A stretch of DNA of 64,000 bases from Hyphomicrobiales bacterium 4NK60-0047b (GTDB taxonomy: Bacteria; Pseudomonadota; Alphaproteobacteria; Rhizobiales; HXMU1428-3). The position numbers were made by a program, and so were the translations under genes. Below, one piece after another: positions 48,717 to 57,296 of the stretch. The notes under the pieces were generated by a model, which made no database searches, was not told the origin of the DNA, and worked only from the letters and a program-made list of their open reading frames with translations. Each line of letters starts with the position of its first letter. Position 1 is the stretch's first letter. Where the stretch lies: contig BAABWY010000008.1 in NCBI GenBank assembly GCA_040367435.1, forward strand, positions 1-64,000, given 5' to 3'.

Positions 48717-49499
48717 ATGGAACCAACCGGATTTTTTCAATCAGATGGCTTTAAACTCGCCTATTTTCAACAATCTGCTAAGCCAGAGACTGAAAAAAAA
48801 GAAACAATCGTGCTTGTTCATGGCTTTGCGTCAAACAGCCACATGAACTGGATAGACAGGGGCTGGTTCACCTGCCTAACCGAAGCTGGTTATGATGTGG
48901 TCTCATTTGATAACCGCGGTCATGGGAGCAGTGAAAAACCACATGATATGGAAAGTTATGGTTCTCATCTGATGGCAGGTGATGTCAATGAGCTATGCAA
49001 ACATTTGAATTTAGAAAAAGTCCATCTCATGGGCTATTCAATGGGAGCTAGAATCTCTGCTTTTGTTACGATGAAATATCCATCAATTTTACGCTCAGTA
49101 ACTTTTGCAGGTATGGGCTATAACATGGTGCGAGGCATCGGCAACCCCGAACCAATCGCCAGAGCGCTAGAAGCTGAAAAAGCGTCTGATGTGAAAAACC
49201 CGGCTGCTAAAAACTTTCGCGATTTTGCAGAACAAACCAAAAGTGATTTAAAAGCTCTTGCTGCCTGTATTCGCTCGACAAGAGTGCCAGTTACAGCAGA
49301 AAGTTTAGCTGAAATTAAAGTTCCGGCACTTGTAGCAGTTGGCACAACAGATGTTATTGCAGGCAAGGGAGACAAATTAGCCGAGCTGATCCCAGGCGGA
49401 AAACATCTCCCAATACCTGATAGAGACCATATGCGGGCAGTTGGTGACCCCGTTTACAAAGACGGTGTGATCGAATTTTTGAAATCACTATCTAATTGA
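48717..49499 (+). CDS. Alpha/beta hydrolase
   Basis: A 260-residue alpha/beta-fold hydrolase. The oxyanion region is HGFASNSHMNW, the nucleophile elbow GYSMGA, the acid in VGTTDVIAGKGD, and the His in RDHMRAVG. The cap region is short. Likely an esterase or C-C hydrolase; the substrate is unknown. AGAGG precedes the ATG. It converges with the ECH-like gene. Confidence 0.9.
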   Translation: MEPTGFFQSDGFKLAYFQQSAKPETEKKETIVLVHGFASNSHMNWIDRGWFTCLTEAGYDVVSFDNRGHGSSEKPHDMESYGSHLMAGDVNELCKHLNLEKVHLMGYSMGARISAFVTMKYPSILRSVTFAGMGYNMVRGIGNPEPIARALEAEKASDVKNPAAKNFRDFAEQTKSDLKALAACIRSTRVPVTAESLAEIKVPALVAVGTTDVIAGKGDKLAELIPGGKHLPIPDRDHMRAVGDPVYKDGVIEFLKSLSN

Positions 49500-49529
49500 T
49501 TAGTCGTGTTTTTAAGATGAAAATAGGCC

Positions 49530-50330
49530 TTATTCACCTTTAAAATGAGGAGCGCGGCGTTCGGCAAAAGCTAAACGCCCCTCTTCGTAATCCTTGCTAT
49601 TGTAACAAACTTGAGCAAGAGCATCTTGAGTTTCAAAATCAATATGATGGTCATTTGCCGCCAGAGCATTGATAGCAGATTTAACATTCTTCAGTGTAAG
49701 TGGAGCATTAGAGCCTATTGTTTTGGCTAATGTTTTCGTAGCCGTTTCTAAGTCTCTAGGAGAATGAACAGAGTTAAGCAAACCCTTAAGCATACACTGC
49801 TCAGCAGTAAACCGATCAGCTGTAAAAAGCAGCTCTTTTGCTATATGAGGCGGGACTATTTGCAGAAGAGGGCTTAACCAACGAACATCAAACCCAAGAC
49901 CAAGTTTCGCAGGTGGTAATGAAAATTGTGCATCTTCAGATGCTAGTCGTAAGTCTGCTGAAAGCGCTAATAATAAACCACCTCCCATGCAAAACCCATG
50001 TATCATTGCAATGGTTGGTGTTTGGCAATCTTGCAGGGCTTTAAAAGCTGCTGTGTTTAGTTTGTTATAATTTTCAGCTGCATCCCCCTCGCGAACTCGG
50101 TCAAACTCAGAAATATCTGCACCAGCTGAGAAGGCCTTCTCACCTTCACCACGAATGAGTATCGCTCTTATATCTTTATCTTGATCAAGTTTTTGAATTA
50201 TTTGCGGGAAAGCTTGCCACATATCTTCATTGAGAGAATTTAGTCTCTTTGGGGAGTTGATAGTAATCCAACCAAGTTGCCCTTCAACATGAGTGGTTAG
50301 AGAAGGGGCATCTAAATCTAAATCGGTCAT
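49530..50330 (-). CDS. Enoyl-CoA hydratase/isomerase family protein lacking catalytic glutamates
   Basis: A 266-residue crotonase-fold protein. The oxyanion-hole segments KAFSAGADISEF and IHGFCMGGGLLLAL are intact. The two catalytic glutamates of hydratases are absent: the first position reads GGGLLLAL instead of GGGCEL, and the second LPPAKLG instead of QPEIKLG. It may therefore be another crotonase activity, or non-catalytic. The ATG at 50330 is preferred to the longer frame. Confidence 0.85.
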   Translation of the reverse strand: MTDLDLDAPSLTTHVEGQLGWITINSPKRLNSLNEDMWQAFPQIIQKLDQDKDIRAILIRGEGEKAFSAGADISEFDRVREGDAAENYNKLNTAAFKALQDCQTPTIAMIHGFCMGGGLLLALSADLRLASEDAQFSLPPAKLGLGFDVRWLSPLLQIVPPHIAKELLFTADRFTAEQCMLKGLLNSVHSPRDLETATKTLAKTIGSNAPLTLKNVKSAINALAANDHHIDFETQDALAQVCYNSKDYEEGRLAFAERRAPHFKGE

Positions 50331-51137
50331 ATTATAGTCTCTCTGAAGCTTGGGATTAGTGCATTCCGTCAAAAATGGAATGATCTAGCCTTTGGTAACG
50401 TAAAAAATAAAGACGTCTGAAATTTAATGAGAAAATCTGTAGGACTATCTTATGAAGGGATAAACTAAGAAAGACAAGAATGAGAAAACTCACATTCGAT
50501 TGAGCAAAAAAGCAAGAATAGACTTAACTTCATGTTATTTAAAGAAAATAGCAACTTATCCCTCTGGTTTTACCAAACATGCGAAGATGGTGCTTAAAAA
50601 GGCCGCATGTCTTTAGAGCCAAAGAAAGAAATATGAACAAATTCAAGGGTTAACAAAGCGTTAAAAACCTGTTGCGTGCATACTACAATTAACAAATTAG
50701 GAAGATTCACTAAATGCGACGAATCAGCTATCTATTGTGTCATGTAGTGGGGGTAAATTCTGACCGAGGTAATTGTTAAGCTTAGATTTTTCTCTAATTT
50801 AACTTTCACATTGGTCGGTTATTCTCCACCAATTTTTGACCTTTTCCGTGGCGGTAAAAGCCAAAAATTGTGTGGGGCATCTTTCAATCAATCTCAATTC
50901 TGAGATCTAATCGTCTTTTTAAATTGGTCGATGTTAGTCAAGTTTTAGTTTTTTAGGTATCCAGTCTTAGATCAATTTCTGTTCGCGTAAATCCAAAGGA
51001 AGCTAGTTAAGCTCTTTCTAAAATTGAAGGAGTGGCTGATTGTTTTATTATTTAGAGTCTTAAAATTCATTAAGAGCTAATTTTAAAAACAATCAGAAAT
51101 GATACTATGTGATTTTGGTAAGATGAGAAGGTGTCTA
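50331..51137. other. Gene-free region (about 800 nt) with an orphan hairpin
   Basis: No coding frame is supported. At 50830-50870, CAATTTTTG and CAAAAATTG form a 9-bp perfect stem, continuing with CTTTT/AAAAG, around a GC-rich loop. No T run follows, so it is not a simple terminator and may belong to a small RNA or regulatory site. Confidence 0.5.
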
Positions 51138-51194
51138 ATGACTGAGACGAAAGATGAAAACTCTCACAAAGTTAAATCATTACCGACAAGCTAG
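51138..51194 (+). CDS. Possible 18-codon leader ORF
   Basis: ATG at 51138 follows AGAAGG by six bases. The frame encodes MTETKDENSHKVKSLPTS, and its TAG stop lies inside the hairpin at 51181-51200, just before the strong ribosome site of the next gene. It may control downstream translation or simply be chance. Confidence 0.4.
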   Translation: MTETKDENSHKVKSLPTS

Positions 51195-51200
51195 TCGGTA
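51181..51200 (+). promoter_or_regulatory. Perfect hairpin between leader ORF and ribosome site
   Basis: TACCGAC and GTCGGTA enclose the loop AAGCTA, with the start of AAGGAGG 7 nt beyond. The stem would be opened by a ribosome terminating at the leader stop codon, so coupling of translation is plausible. Confidence 0.5.
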
Positions 51201-51219
51201 CACTTTAAGGAGGTCGTCC

Positions 51220-52542
51220 ATGAGACATATTCTTGGACTTTTAGGGCTTGTTGCCGCGTCGGCATTGGTGGTTGTTTCAGCCGCTATGAATTGGCGTTTT
51301 GGCTTCAGTCTTGGCAATACTGAATTTGATGGTCACGTATATGGTATGGCAAGTGTTGCCGCCGATTGTTTAAAAGCAATTGTACCATTCCTAATAATTT
51401 ACGCCCTTAAGACAAAAAAATGGGCACAAGCCTTTGCCGGCATTGCACTTGGAATTATTTGCACCGGCTACTCATTGACCTCCAGCCTTGGCTTTGCCGC
51501 CTTGAACCGTGCTGACAACAATGGCGCACGATTAATTCAGGTGACAAACTACAATGACACTCGTGTCGAGCTGAAGCGTTTGCAAGATAAACTATCCTGG
51601 ATGCCAAAACATCGTCCAGTCTCTGCTGTACAAGCTGAGTTGCAACGTGCAAACGCCTTGCAAGTTAAGATGAAAGGCAGAAGGCGCCAAACAGTTGAAG
51701 CCGCAACAAAGGGTTGTAGTTCAACTAACTGGGTATCTCGCAAATATTGCGCGAATATCTTTGATCTGAAAAAAGAACTGGCTATCTCCGAGGAAGCCGC
51801 CAAAATTGATGCGCGCTTGGTTGAGTTGCGCAGTAAAATGTCTGACGCAGGCTCAGTAGCAGCAGCTGGTAAAACAGATCCGCAAGCTGATTTCCTGGCC
51901 AGTCTTTTTGGTCTTAAGCTTGAAGCAATTCAAACCGGACTAATTTTACTTGTATCGCTTCTGGTAGAAGCAGGCTCAGCACTTGGTTTGTTTGTGGTAT
52001 TTAGCATGTGGAGAATGGACGAAAGTCAAATGGCACGTCCTGCCAATGCAAAATTTGAAGATAAAATTCGGCAAGAACTGCAAGAAATTGCACCAGCTGG
52101 TTTATCAGTTGCCTTACCAGGTACGCCACAAGCACAGCAGCAGGAGGCTGCTATAGCAAAAGATACAAACTTAAAAACAGAAGAAGAAATTTTACAAAGT
52201 GATAATGATAATGACCATGAAAATAATGAAACAACAACAAGTGAAGAACAAAGAGATCCGGTAAAATTACCGAAAAATGAAATGGATCGTTATTACGAAG
52301 AACGTATTGAAAAAGCAGAAGGACAATCAACAACAGCAACACAGCTTTATGATGACTATTGTGAATGGTGCGAAGAGCAAAGCTCCAGCCCCATGTCCCA
52401 AATACCATTTGGAAAACAATTAAGTAAAATGGAAATCAAGAAAGCAAAAATAGCTGGACGAATACGTTATAAAGGCATCAAGCTTAAATATAAAAAGGCG
52501 AAAGAAGGACGCAACAAGGTAGGTGCAGTCCGAGTGGCCTAA
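51220..52542 (+). CDS. Membrane protein with C-terminal primase-type winged-helix domain
   Basis: A 440-residue protein. Membrane helices lie at about 5-23, 44-62, 66-88 and 247-273; between the third and fourth is a helical, partly coiled segment. A disordered acidic Gln/Asn-rich region (about 290-370) follows. The C-terminal 70 residues (TATQLYDDYCEWCEEQ...PFGKQLSKMEIKKAKIAGRIRYKGIKL) resemble the winged helix at the end of D5/P4-type phage and plasmid primases. No primase or helicase domain precedes it. The start is at ATG 51220, six bases after AAGGAGG. The membrane location plus a DNA-binding-like end is unusual. Confidence 0.78.
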   Translation: MRHILGLLGLVAASALVVVSAAMNWRFGFSLGNTEFDGHVYGMASVAADCLKAIVPFLIIYALKTKKWAQAFAGIALGIICTGYSLTSSLGFAALNRADNNGARLIQVTNYNDTRVELKRLQDKLSWMPKHRPVSAVQAELQRANALQVKMKGRRRQTVEAATKGCSSTNWVSRKYCANIFDLKKELAISEEAAKIDARLVELRSKMSDAGSVAAAGKTDPQADFLASLFGLKLEAIQTGLILLVSLLVEAGSALGLFVVFSMWRMDESQMARPANAKFEDKIRQELQEIAPAGLSVALPGTPQAQQQEAAIAKDTNLKTEEEILQSDNDNDHENNETTTSEEQRDPVKLPKNEMDRYYEERIEKAEGQSTTATQLYDDYCEWCEEQSSSPMSQIPFGKQLSKMEIKKAKIAGRIRYKGIKLKYKKAKEGRNKVGAVRVA

Positions 52543-52594
52543 AGCGTGTTACCTAAAAATTCTAGGTTATACGCTAGTAAAAATTAAATATGAA

Positions 52595-52627
52595 AAAGCG
52601 GCTCTCAATTGGGGGCCGTTTTTTTAT
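52595..52627 (+). terminator. Rho-independent terminator
   Basis: CGGCTCTC pairs with GGGGGCCG (with G-T pairs) across a 4-nt loop and is followed by a run of T. It lies about 50 nt beyond the stop of the membrane/winged-helix gene. Confidence 0.8.
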
Positions 52628-52712
52628 GTCTAAAAACAAAAATGATAAAGCAAGAGCGTATCGCACATAAGTTGGCACTAGTGCCTTACGGTTTTGTGGA
52701 ATTGTGGATGCC

Positions 52713-52925
52713 GCGACGGTTGCTAATGCGGATGCTCTGTAGGCATCTGAAGCACAAAAAAGAGCAACCGAGGGGCACTAAAAGCGACGGTTACTTATTG
52801 CGGATGCTCTGTGGGCATCTGAAGCACAAAAAAGAGCAACCGAAGGAGCACTAAAAGCGACGGTTGCTAGTGGGCAACCGAAGGAGCACTAAAAGCGACG
52901 GTTGCTAGTGGGCAACCGAAGGAGC
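52713..52925. repeat. Four-unit array of hairpin repeats, two of them nested
   Basis: Units begin at 52713, 52784, 52857 and 52895, each GCGACGGTT and separated by an ACTAAAA linker. Units 3 and 4 are simple (GGTTGC-TAGTGG-GCAACC, 38-nt period). Units 1 and 2 each contain a GGATGC/GCATCTGAAGC unit in the loop of a GGTTGCT/AGCAACC (or GGTTACT/AGCAACC) stem. A related TGAACC-GAT-GGTTCA hairpin follows at about 52938. Upstream at 52673-52686 is the palindrome GGCACTAGTGCC. The gap to cysE contains no gene. Confidence 0.88.
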
Positions 52926-53178
52926 ACTAAAAAAGAGTGAACCGATGGTTCATGAAATGCGTCAAATAAAGAGACATCAAAAAAATATTACTTTAAAAAT
53001 GCAAGTATGGTCTGTTCGAGTGTTTAATGTTAAAGTAGAGTAAAACCTTATGGCGTGATAATAATATTAGAATTGTGCGTTTAATTGAAAGTAGCTAGTT
53101 GTAAGTCTAGCTATGATGACTATGTAGCTAAGATGATATTTTAGCGGCAAAAGAAATAATAAGAACGGCAGGGTGGAT

Positions 53179-54018
53179 ATGCCACATCAAGCAGAAGTCA
53201 AATCATTCGGATCAGTTGATCCCGTCTGGCAAAAAGTAAAAACAGAAGCAGAACAAGCTGTTGAAGCAGATAAAGTCATCGCAGGCCTTATCTATAATGC
53301 GATCCTTAATCATCAGACATTAGAGGAAGCACTTAGCTACCATCTTTCTCAAAGATTAGATCATTCTGATGTTGATGCCAGCGTGCTAAATCGAACTTTC
53401 AATGAAATCATAAGTAATGATGAAGAATTCAGGCGCACATTGCGGATTGATATGGCGGCTGTTTTTGAACGTGATCCAGCCTGCAACCGTCTACTTGAGC
53501 CATTATTATACTTTAAAGGCTTCCACGCTCTACAAACACACAGATTTGCTCATCATTTGTGGCAAAAGGGCTCGCTCGATTTTTCTCTCTACCTTCAGAG
53601 CCAGTCATCAAGAATTTTTGGTGTAGACATCCATCCAAAAGCTAAAATTGGAAGCGGAATTATGTTTGATCACGCAACAGCTTTAGTCATTGGTGAAACA
53701 GCTGAAGTTGGCGATTATACCTCAATTCTTCACAATGTTACCTTAGGCGGTAGTGGTAAGAACACAGGTGATAGACACCCTAAAATTGGCAACAATGTTA
53801 TGATCGGGGCAGGTTCCAAAATTCTAGGCAATATTACTGTCGGAAATTGCGCCCGTATTGCAGCTGGGTCTGTTGTCCTCGAAGATGTACCAAAGGAAAC
53901 TACAGTTGCTGGTGTCCCCGCAAAAGTGATTGGTGCGGCTGGTTGTAACGAGCCGGCAAGAACAATGAACCAATTGCTCAATGTTGTCTCTGATAAAGAA
54001 ACTGGCAAAAGCGAATAG
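53179..54018 (+). CDS. cysE: Serine O-acetyltransferase
   Basis: A 279-residue hexapeptide-repeat acetyltransferase that makes O-acetylserine for cysteine synthesis. An N-terminal helical domain (residues 1-140) is followed by the left-handed beta helix. The active-site histidines lie in MFDHATALVIGETA and GDRHPKIG, and GVPAKVIG near the end binds CoA. The ATG at 53179 is preferred to the in-frame GTG two codons earlier because AGGG is correctly spaced. DUF3126 follows, as usual in Hyphomicrobiales. Confidence 0.95.
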   Translation: MPHQAEVKSFGSVDPVWQKVKTEAEQAVEADKVIAGLIYNAILNHQTLEEALSYHLSQRLDHSDVDASVLNRTFNEIISNDEEFRRTLRIDMAAVFERDPACNRLLEPLLYFKGFHALQTHRFAHHLWQKGSLDFSLYLQSQSSRIFGVDIHPKAKIGSGIMFDHATALVIGETAEVGDYTSILHNVTLGGSGKNTGDRHPKIGNNVMIGAGSKILGNITVGNCARIAAGSVVLEDVPKETTVAGVPAKVIGAAGCNEPARTMNQLLNVVSDKETGKSE

Positions 54019-54084
54019 ACTAAATCCTCCCCAAAAAAAGCCTAAGCGCTGGCTAAAAAATAATCTTTTCAATTGATTAAATGA

Positions 54085-54126
54085 TCAGCCTCTTATACAT
54101 CTGTTTTAAGTTGGATAAGAGGCTGA
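54085..54126. promoter_or_regulatory. 12-bp perfect stem-loop between cysE and DUF3126
   Basis: TCAGCCTCTTAT pairs exactly with ATAAGAGGCTGA across an 18-nt loop. It is not followed by a T run. It could be a processing or stabilising structure, or a protein site. Confidence 0.55.
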
Positions 54127-54190
54127 AACATGCCGTCCTCAAGATCCGGAAAAGAAGATATAAAACACTGATCCTGAAAGGGGAGAACTC

Positions 54191-54400
54191 GTGAACGCTG
54201 AAGAAATCAAAAAGCTGGAAACATACCTGAAAAAACTATTTAATTCAGAGGCTATTGAACTTCGCCGAGCTCCAAAAGTTCAGGATATGGTCGAGTTACA
54301 CAAAGGCGATGAATTCCTCGGAACCGTATATAGAGATGCGGAAGATGGTGATGTATCATACCAGGTCAATTTCGCTGTCCTGGACATTGATCTAGACTAA
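54191..54400 (+). CDS. DUF3126 family protein
   Basis: A 69-residue protein matching DUF3126 over its full length (NAEEIKKLETYLKKLF, GDEFLGTVYRDAEDGDVSYQ). The start is GTG with GGGGAGA upstream. Function is unknown; its position after cysE is conserved in related genomes. Confidence 0.92.
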   Translation: MNAEEIKKLETYLKKLFNSEAIELRRAPKVQDMVELHKGDEFLGTVYRDAEDGDVSYQVNFAVLDIDLD

Positions 54401-54455
54401 AACAACAGGTAATCCGTAATCAGGCCGCTACGTTAACCAACTTTCGAACAAAAGG

Positions 54456-54470
54456 TTAACACTTTCTTAA
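54456..54470. promoter_or_regulatory. Possible CtrA box next to a GTTAACC inverted repeat
   Basis: Exact TTAA-N7-TTAA, overlapping the right arm of a GTTAACC...GGTTAAC inverted repeat (54432-54460). It is about 90 nt before the start of the next membrane protein gene. Chance occurrence is quite possible. Confidence 0.25.
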
Positions 54471-54557
54471 AGCTGTGAAATACTGACTGAAATATTTAAT
54501 TTCAGAAATTCCAAACAAGTTTTTTCTTAAATTCGTTTGGAGGGAAAGTGTTCTGGC

Positions 54558-54896
54558 GTGGCGGCTTTAGACTTAAATATCATCTTAAACATATACACAT
54601 TGGCAGTCGGCTTTACCGTAGGCGGTGTTTTTGCATCATCTTTTGCATTAATAACTGGCAATGCATTGAGATTTGAAATGACAGAAAGTCAAAGTCAGTT
54701 ATCAATGCTTCTAGGGTTTATTACTCGCATTATAGCTGGACCGTTTATGATTATAAGAAACACATTCAGAGCTGTTCTTATATCAGGCAGTGAGCCCTAT
54801 TGGATCATGGTAGCCATCGTCTTTGCTAGTGTTTGGAGTTATTGCCAAGGGGTACTAATCTTAGAGACCATATGTAAACTCGGCGCTTGTTCATAA
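54558..54896 (+). CDS. Small membrane protein, DUF6949-like
   Basis: A 112-residue protein with about three membrane helices (residues 6-28, 50-68, 80-105). I recall similar proteins in Hyphomicrobiales as DUF6949, an identification from memory. The start is uncertain: GTG at 54558 (GGAGGG lies 13 nt upstream) is preferred over TTG at 54537. The function is unknown. Confidence 0.65.
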   Translation: MAALDLNIILNIYTLAVGFTVGGVFASSFALITGNALRFEMTESQSQLSMLLGFITRIIAGPFMIIRNTFRAVLISGSEPYWIMVAIVFASVWSYCQGVLILETICKLGACS

Positions 54897-55043
54897 ACAA
54901 AGCCCGTGTCTACTCTATTTTTAAGAGACAAACTAAGCTTAAATCATGTATCAGTTTCGCAGCAAAGAATAATTTCGAGAAGATGCTATTGCATTTCAAA
55001 TCAATATTGAATTCATAAAAAAACGCTTCTGAATTACCATAAC

Positions 55044-55252
55044 GAAGAAGGGAGTGCTCTTCTCCAGAGCACGGACATTGCAGCTAGGTGGATGCTTCGT
55101 GGGCATCTGAAACCCAAGAACAAAGAGCGGATGCTTCGTGGGCATCTGAAGCCAAAAAGGCTGCCCGGTGCAGAAGATCAACCCGAACGGAGTAGCGCGG
55201 TTTGACATTGGGCAACCTGAAGCACCATTAAAAAGTAATAGCACGTGAGACA
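55044..55252. repeat. Composite multi-hairpin element, copy 3, with inserted repeat units
   Basis: Head GAAGAAGGGAGTG, then perfect hairpin GTGCTCT-TCTCC-AGAGCAC (55054-55072), which replaces TGACGCT/AGCGTCA of copy 2 by compensatory changes. The following TTGCAGC...GGCTGCC hairpin has two repeat units in its loop: 55087-55114 (outer GGT/ACC) and 55127-55152. Then come GTGCAGAAGATCAACCC, as in copy 1, a degenerate unit 55195-55222, and the tail AGTAATAGCACGTGAGA. It ends just before the carbonic anhydrase gene. Confidence 0.85.
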
Positions 55253-55273
55253 AAATAGAATCTCGGAGAACAT

Positions 55274-55801
55274 ATGCCACTTTATAAATTTGAAGATAAG
55301 TCGCCCCTAATAACCAATCCAGATGAAAGTTGGATTGCACCAACAGCAGCACTTATCGGTGATGTCCGTTTAGAACAAGAAACAAGCATTTGGTTTGGAG
55401 CTGTTTTGCGAGGGGACAATGAACCCATTTTAATTAATGCCGGATCGAATGTGCAAGAAGGTGTGGTCATGCACACAGATCCAGGCTTTCCTTTACTAGT
55501 TGAACAAGGGTGCACGATTGGTCATCAGGCGATGCTGCATGGCTGTACTATAAAAGAAAACTCACTTGTAGGTATGGGAGCAACAATCTTAAATGGAGCT
55601 ATCATTGGCAAAAATTCTCTAGTGGGTGCTCATGCACTTGTCCCAGAAAACAAAACATACCCTGAGGGAGTGCTCATTGTTGGTACACCGGCAAAAGTCG
55701 TAAGAGAACTCACAGTTGAAGAAATTGAAGGTTTGAGAAAGTCAGCTAAAGGATATATTTCCAAAATAAGCCGCTATCAATCTGGTTTGCAAGAAATCTA
55801 A
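55274..55801 (+). CDS. Gamma carbonic anhydrase family protein
   Basis: A 175-residue left-handed beta-helix protein. Zinc-ligand histidines fall in VVMHTDPGF, TIGHQAMLHG. It is typical of the short YrdA/CaiE-like group, whose CO2 hydration activity is often unproven. GGAGAAC precedes the ATG. It is a single gene. Confidence 0.9.
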   Translation: MPLYKFEDKSPLITNPDESWIAPTAALIGDVRLEQETSIWFGAVLRGDNEPILINAGSNVQEGVVMHTDPGFPLLVEQGCTIGHQAMLHGCTIKENSLVGMGATILNGAIIGKNSLVGAHALVPENKTYPEGVLIVGTPAKVVRELTVEEIEGLRKSAKGYISKISRYQSGLQEI

Positions 55802-55841
55802 AGGCGTCAAATATGTAATATCTCCATCCATAAAGAGGGTG

Positions 55842-57296
55842 TTATTTATTCAAGAGATGTATGAGTAGAGCTCTTAATTCAGCTGGAGCAACAGGCTTTG
55901 TTAAAAGCTCGCATTTTTCATTTGCCGCATGGTTCAATACTGCAGGATAAGGCGTCGCAGTCACAATCACAGCGGGTAAGTCCGGTGCATTATATCTGTT
56001 GCGGATATGGGCAACCACTTCAGGTCCAACAATTTCATCTTTCAAATGATAATCTGCGACAATGACATCAGGCATACGTTCAACCTGATCAAGTTGTTCT
56101 TGAATGTTTGCATGACTATCAGCTGCCAAGCATTGTGCTCCCCACCGTGAAAATAGAGTTTTCATTGCAACCCGAACATTCGGGTTATCTTCAATAAGAA
56201 CAATAAAAGAATCTTCTAACTTTATCTGAACAGGTTTTTTATCTGGAACCATAGTTGAGGGTTCATCAGGAATTTCATATTGCTGTGAACTGATAGGAAC
56301 GGTCACGCTAAACACAGAGCCTTTACCAGGCACGGATCTAAAATTGATTTCATGTCCTGCGGCATCAGCCATTCGTTTCACAATAGCCAACCCAAGTCCC
56401 AGACCATCTTGATGAACATCATTCTTACAACGATGAAATTCATCAAAAATTTTATCATGTTCAGAAAGAGGGATCCCTGAGCCAGTATCCCAAACTTCAA
56501 ATCTCAAATTTTTACCACGGCGCCGGCACCCAATTAAAATTCCTCCCTTATGAGTGTAACGCAAAGCGTTCGATACAAGGTTTTGCAGAATACGTCTTAG
56601 AAAGATAGGGTCAGTGCTTACAATTAGTGGTAATGAAAAAACCTTAATCTTAAGGTTTTTTTGATTGGCAACAGAACTAAAGTCAGCATGAAGTCCGCGT
56701 ATAATTCGATCCGCAGAAAAACGACAAATATCCGGCACGCTAACACGGGCATCAAGCTTGGAAATGTCAAATAAGGTGCGAAGTAATTCCTCAATAGTCT
56801 GTAAAGAACGATCAACTTGAGAAATTAGACGTCCAGCTTGTGGGGAAACATCCTCTCCCTTGAGCGTTGACATATTAAGTCGGGCAGCACTTAAAGGTTG
56901 GAGAAGGTCATGACTGGCAGCAGCTAAAAATTTTGTTTTACTGCTATTCGAATTTTCAGCTTGTTCTTTAGCCTTCGAAAGGTCAAGATTAGAAACTTCA
57001 AGCTCATCAAGGGCAGAGCGAAGTTCAATTGTTCGCGCTTTAACTTGTTCTTCAAGTAAAATTGCAGATTGAAATAACGAATAACTATTGGCCCGTTGAT
57101 CCATACTTCTCTCAACCCGGCGAATGAGAGCTCTATTGATCTTTTCTAACTTTTCAACCCTCTCAGCAAGTTCAACTTCACGACTAGAAGGCTCCCCTGA
57201 TACGTCATAACGTTTCTTGTTTACATCCTTTAAGAATAAAACAGGTTTTTCATCATTGGGTTTAGGGGAAGAAAAAGGTTCGTTATCTCTTGTCAT
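55842..57296 (-). CDS. Hybrid sensor histidine kinase paired with a FIST sensor (NahK-like)
   Basis: A 484-residue cytoplasmic hybrid kinase: N-terminal coiled-coil (about 40-120), dimerisation/phospho-acceptor region with H129 (ASHDLLQPLSAARL), ATP-binding domain (NALRYTH, DTGSGIP, GLGLGLAI), and a C-terminal receiver (VLIEDNPNV, phospho-Asp in IVADYHLK, Lys in LLTKPVAP). It has no membrane or sensor domain of its own. It overlaps the FIST gene by 4 nt, like nahK beside nosP, so the FIST protein is its likely input. A separate HPt protein such as that at 36.8 kb would be needed downstream. Confidence 0.9.
   Translation of the reverse strand: MTRDNEPFSSPKPNDEKPVLFLKDVNKKRYDVSGEPSSREVELAERVEKLEKINRALIRRVERSMDQRANSYSLFQSAILLEEQVKARTIELRSALDELEVSNLDLSKAKEQAENSNSSKTKFLAAASHDLLQPLSAARLNMSTLKGEDVSPQAGRLISQVDRSLQTIEELLRTLFDISKLDARVSVPDICRFSADRIIRGLHADFSSVANQKNLKIKVFSLPLIVSTDPIFLRRILQNLVSNALRYTHKGGILIGCRRRGKNLRFEVWDTGSGIPLSEHDKIFDEFHRCKNDVHQDGLGLGLAIVKRMADAAGHEINFRSVPGKGSVFSVTVPISSQQYEIPDEPSTMVPDKKPVQIKLEDSFIVLIEDNPNVRVAMKTLFSRWGAQCLAADSHANIQEQLDQVERMPDVIVADYHLKDEIVGPEVVAHIRNRYNAPDLPAVIVTATPYPAVLNHAANEKCELLTKPVAPAELRALLIHLLNK

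Noticed and set aside
50830-50870. Terminator or tRNA-like structure
   Set aside because: No T run follows and no cloverleaf can be formed; kept only as an orphan hairpin.
52609-52854. 81-codon frame across the repeat array
   Set aside because: It begins in the terminator and its apparent internal repeats come from the hairpin units.
52713-52925. CRISPR array
   Set aside because: Linkers are nearly identical, units are hairpins of variable length with nesting, and no cas genes are present.
54996-55352. 118-codon minus-strand frame at composite element 3
   Set aside because: Translation of repeat hairpins overlapping the carbonic anhydrase start; no gene-like signals.
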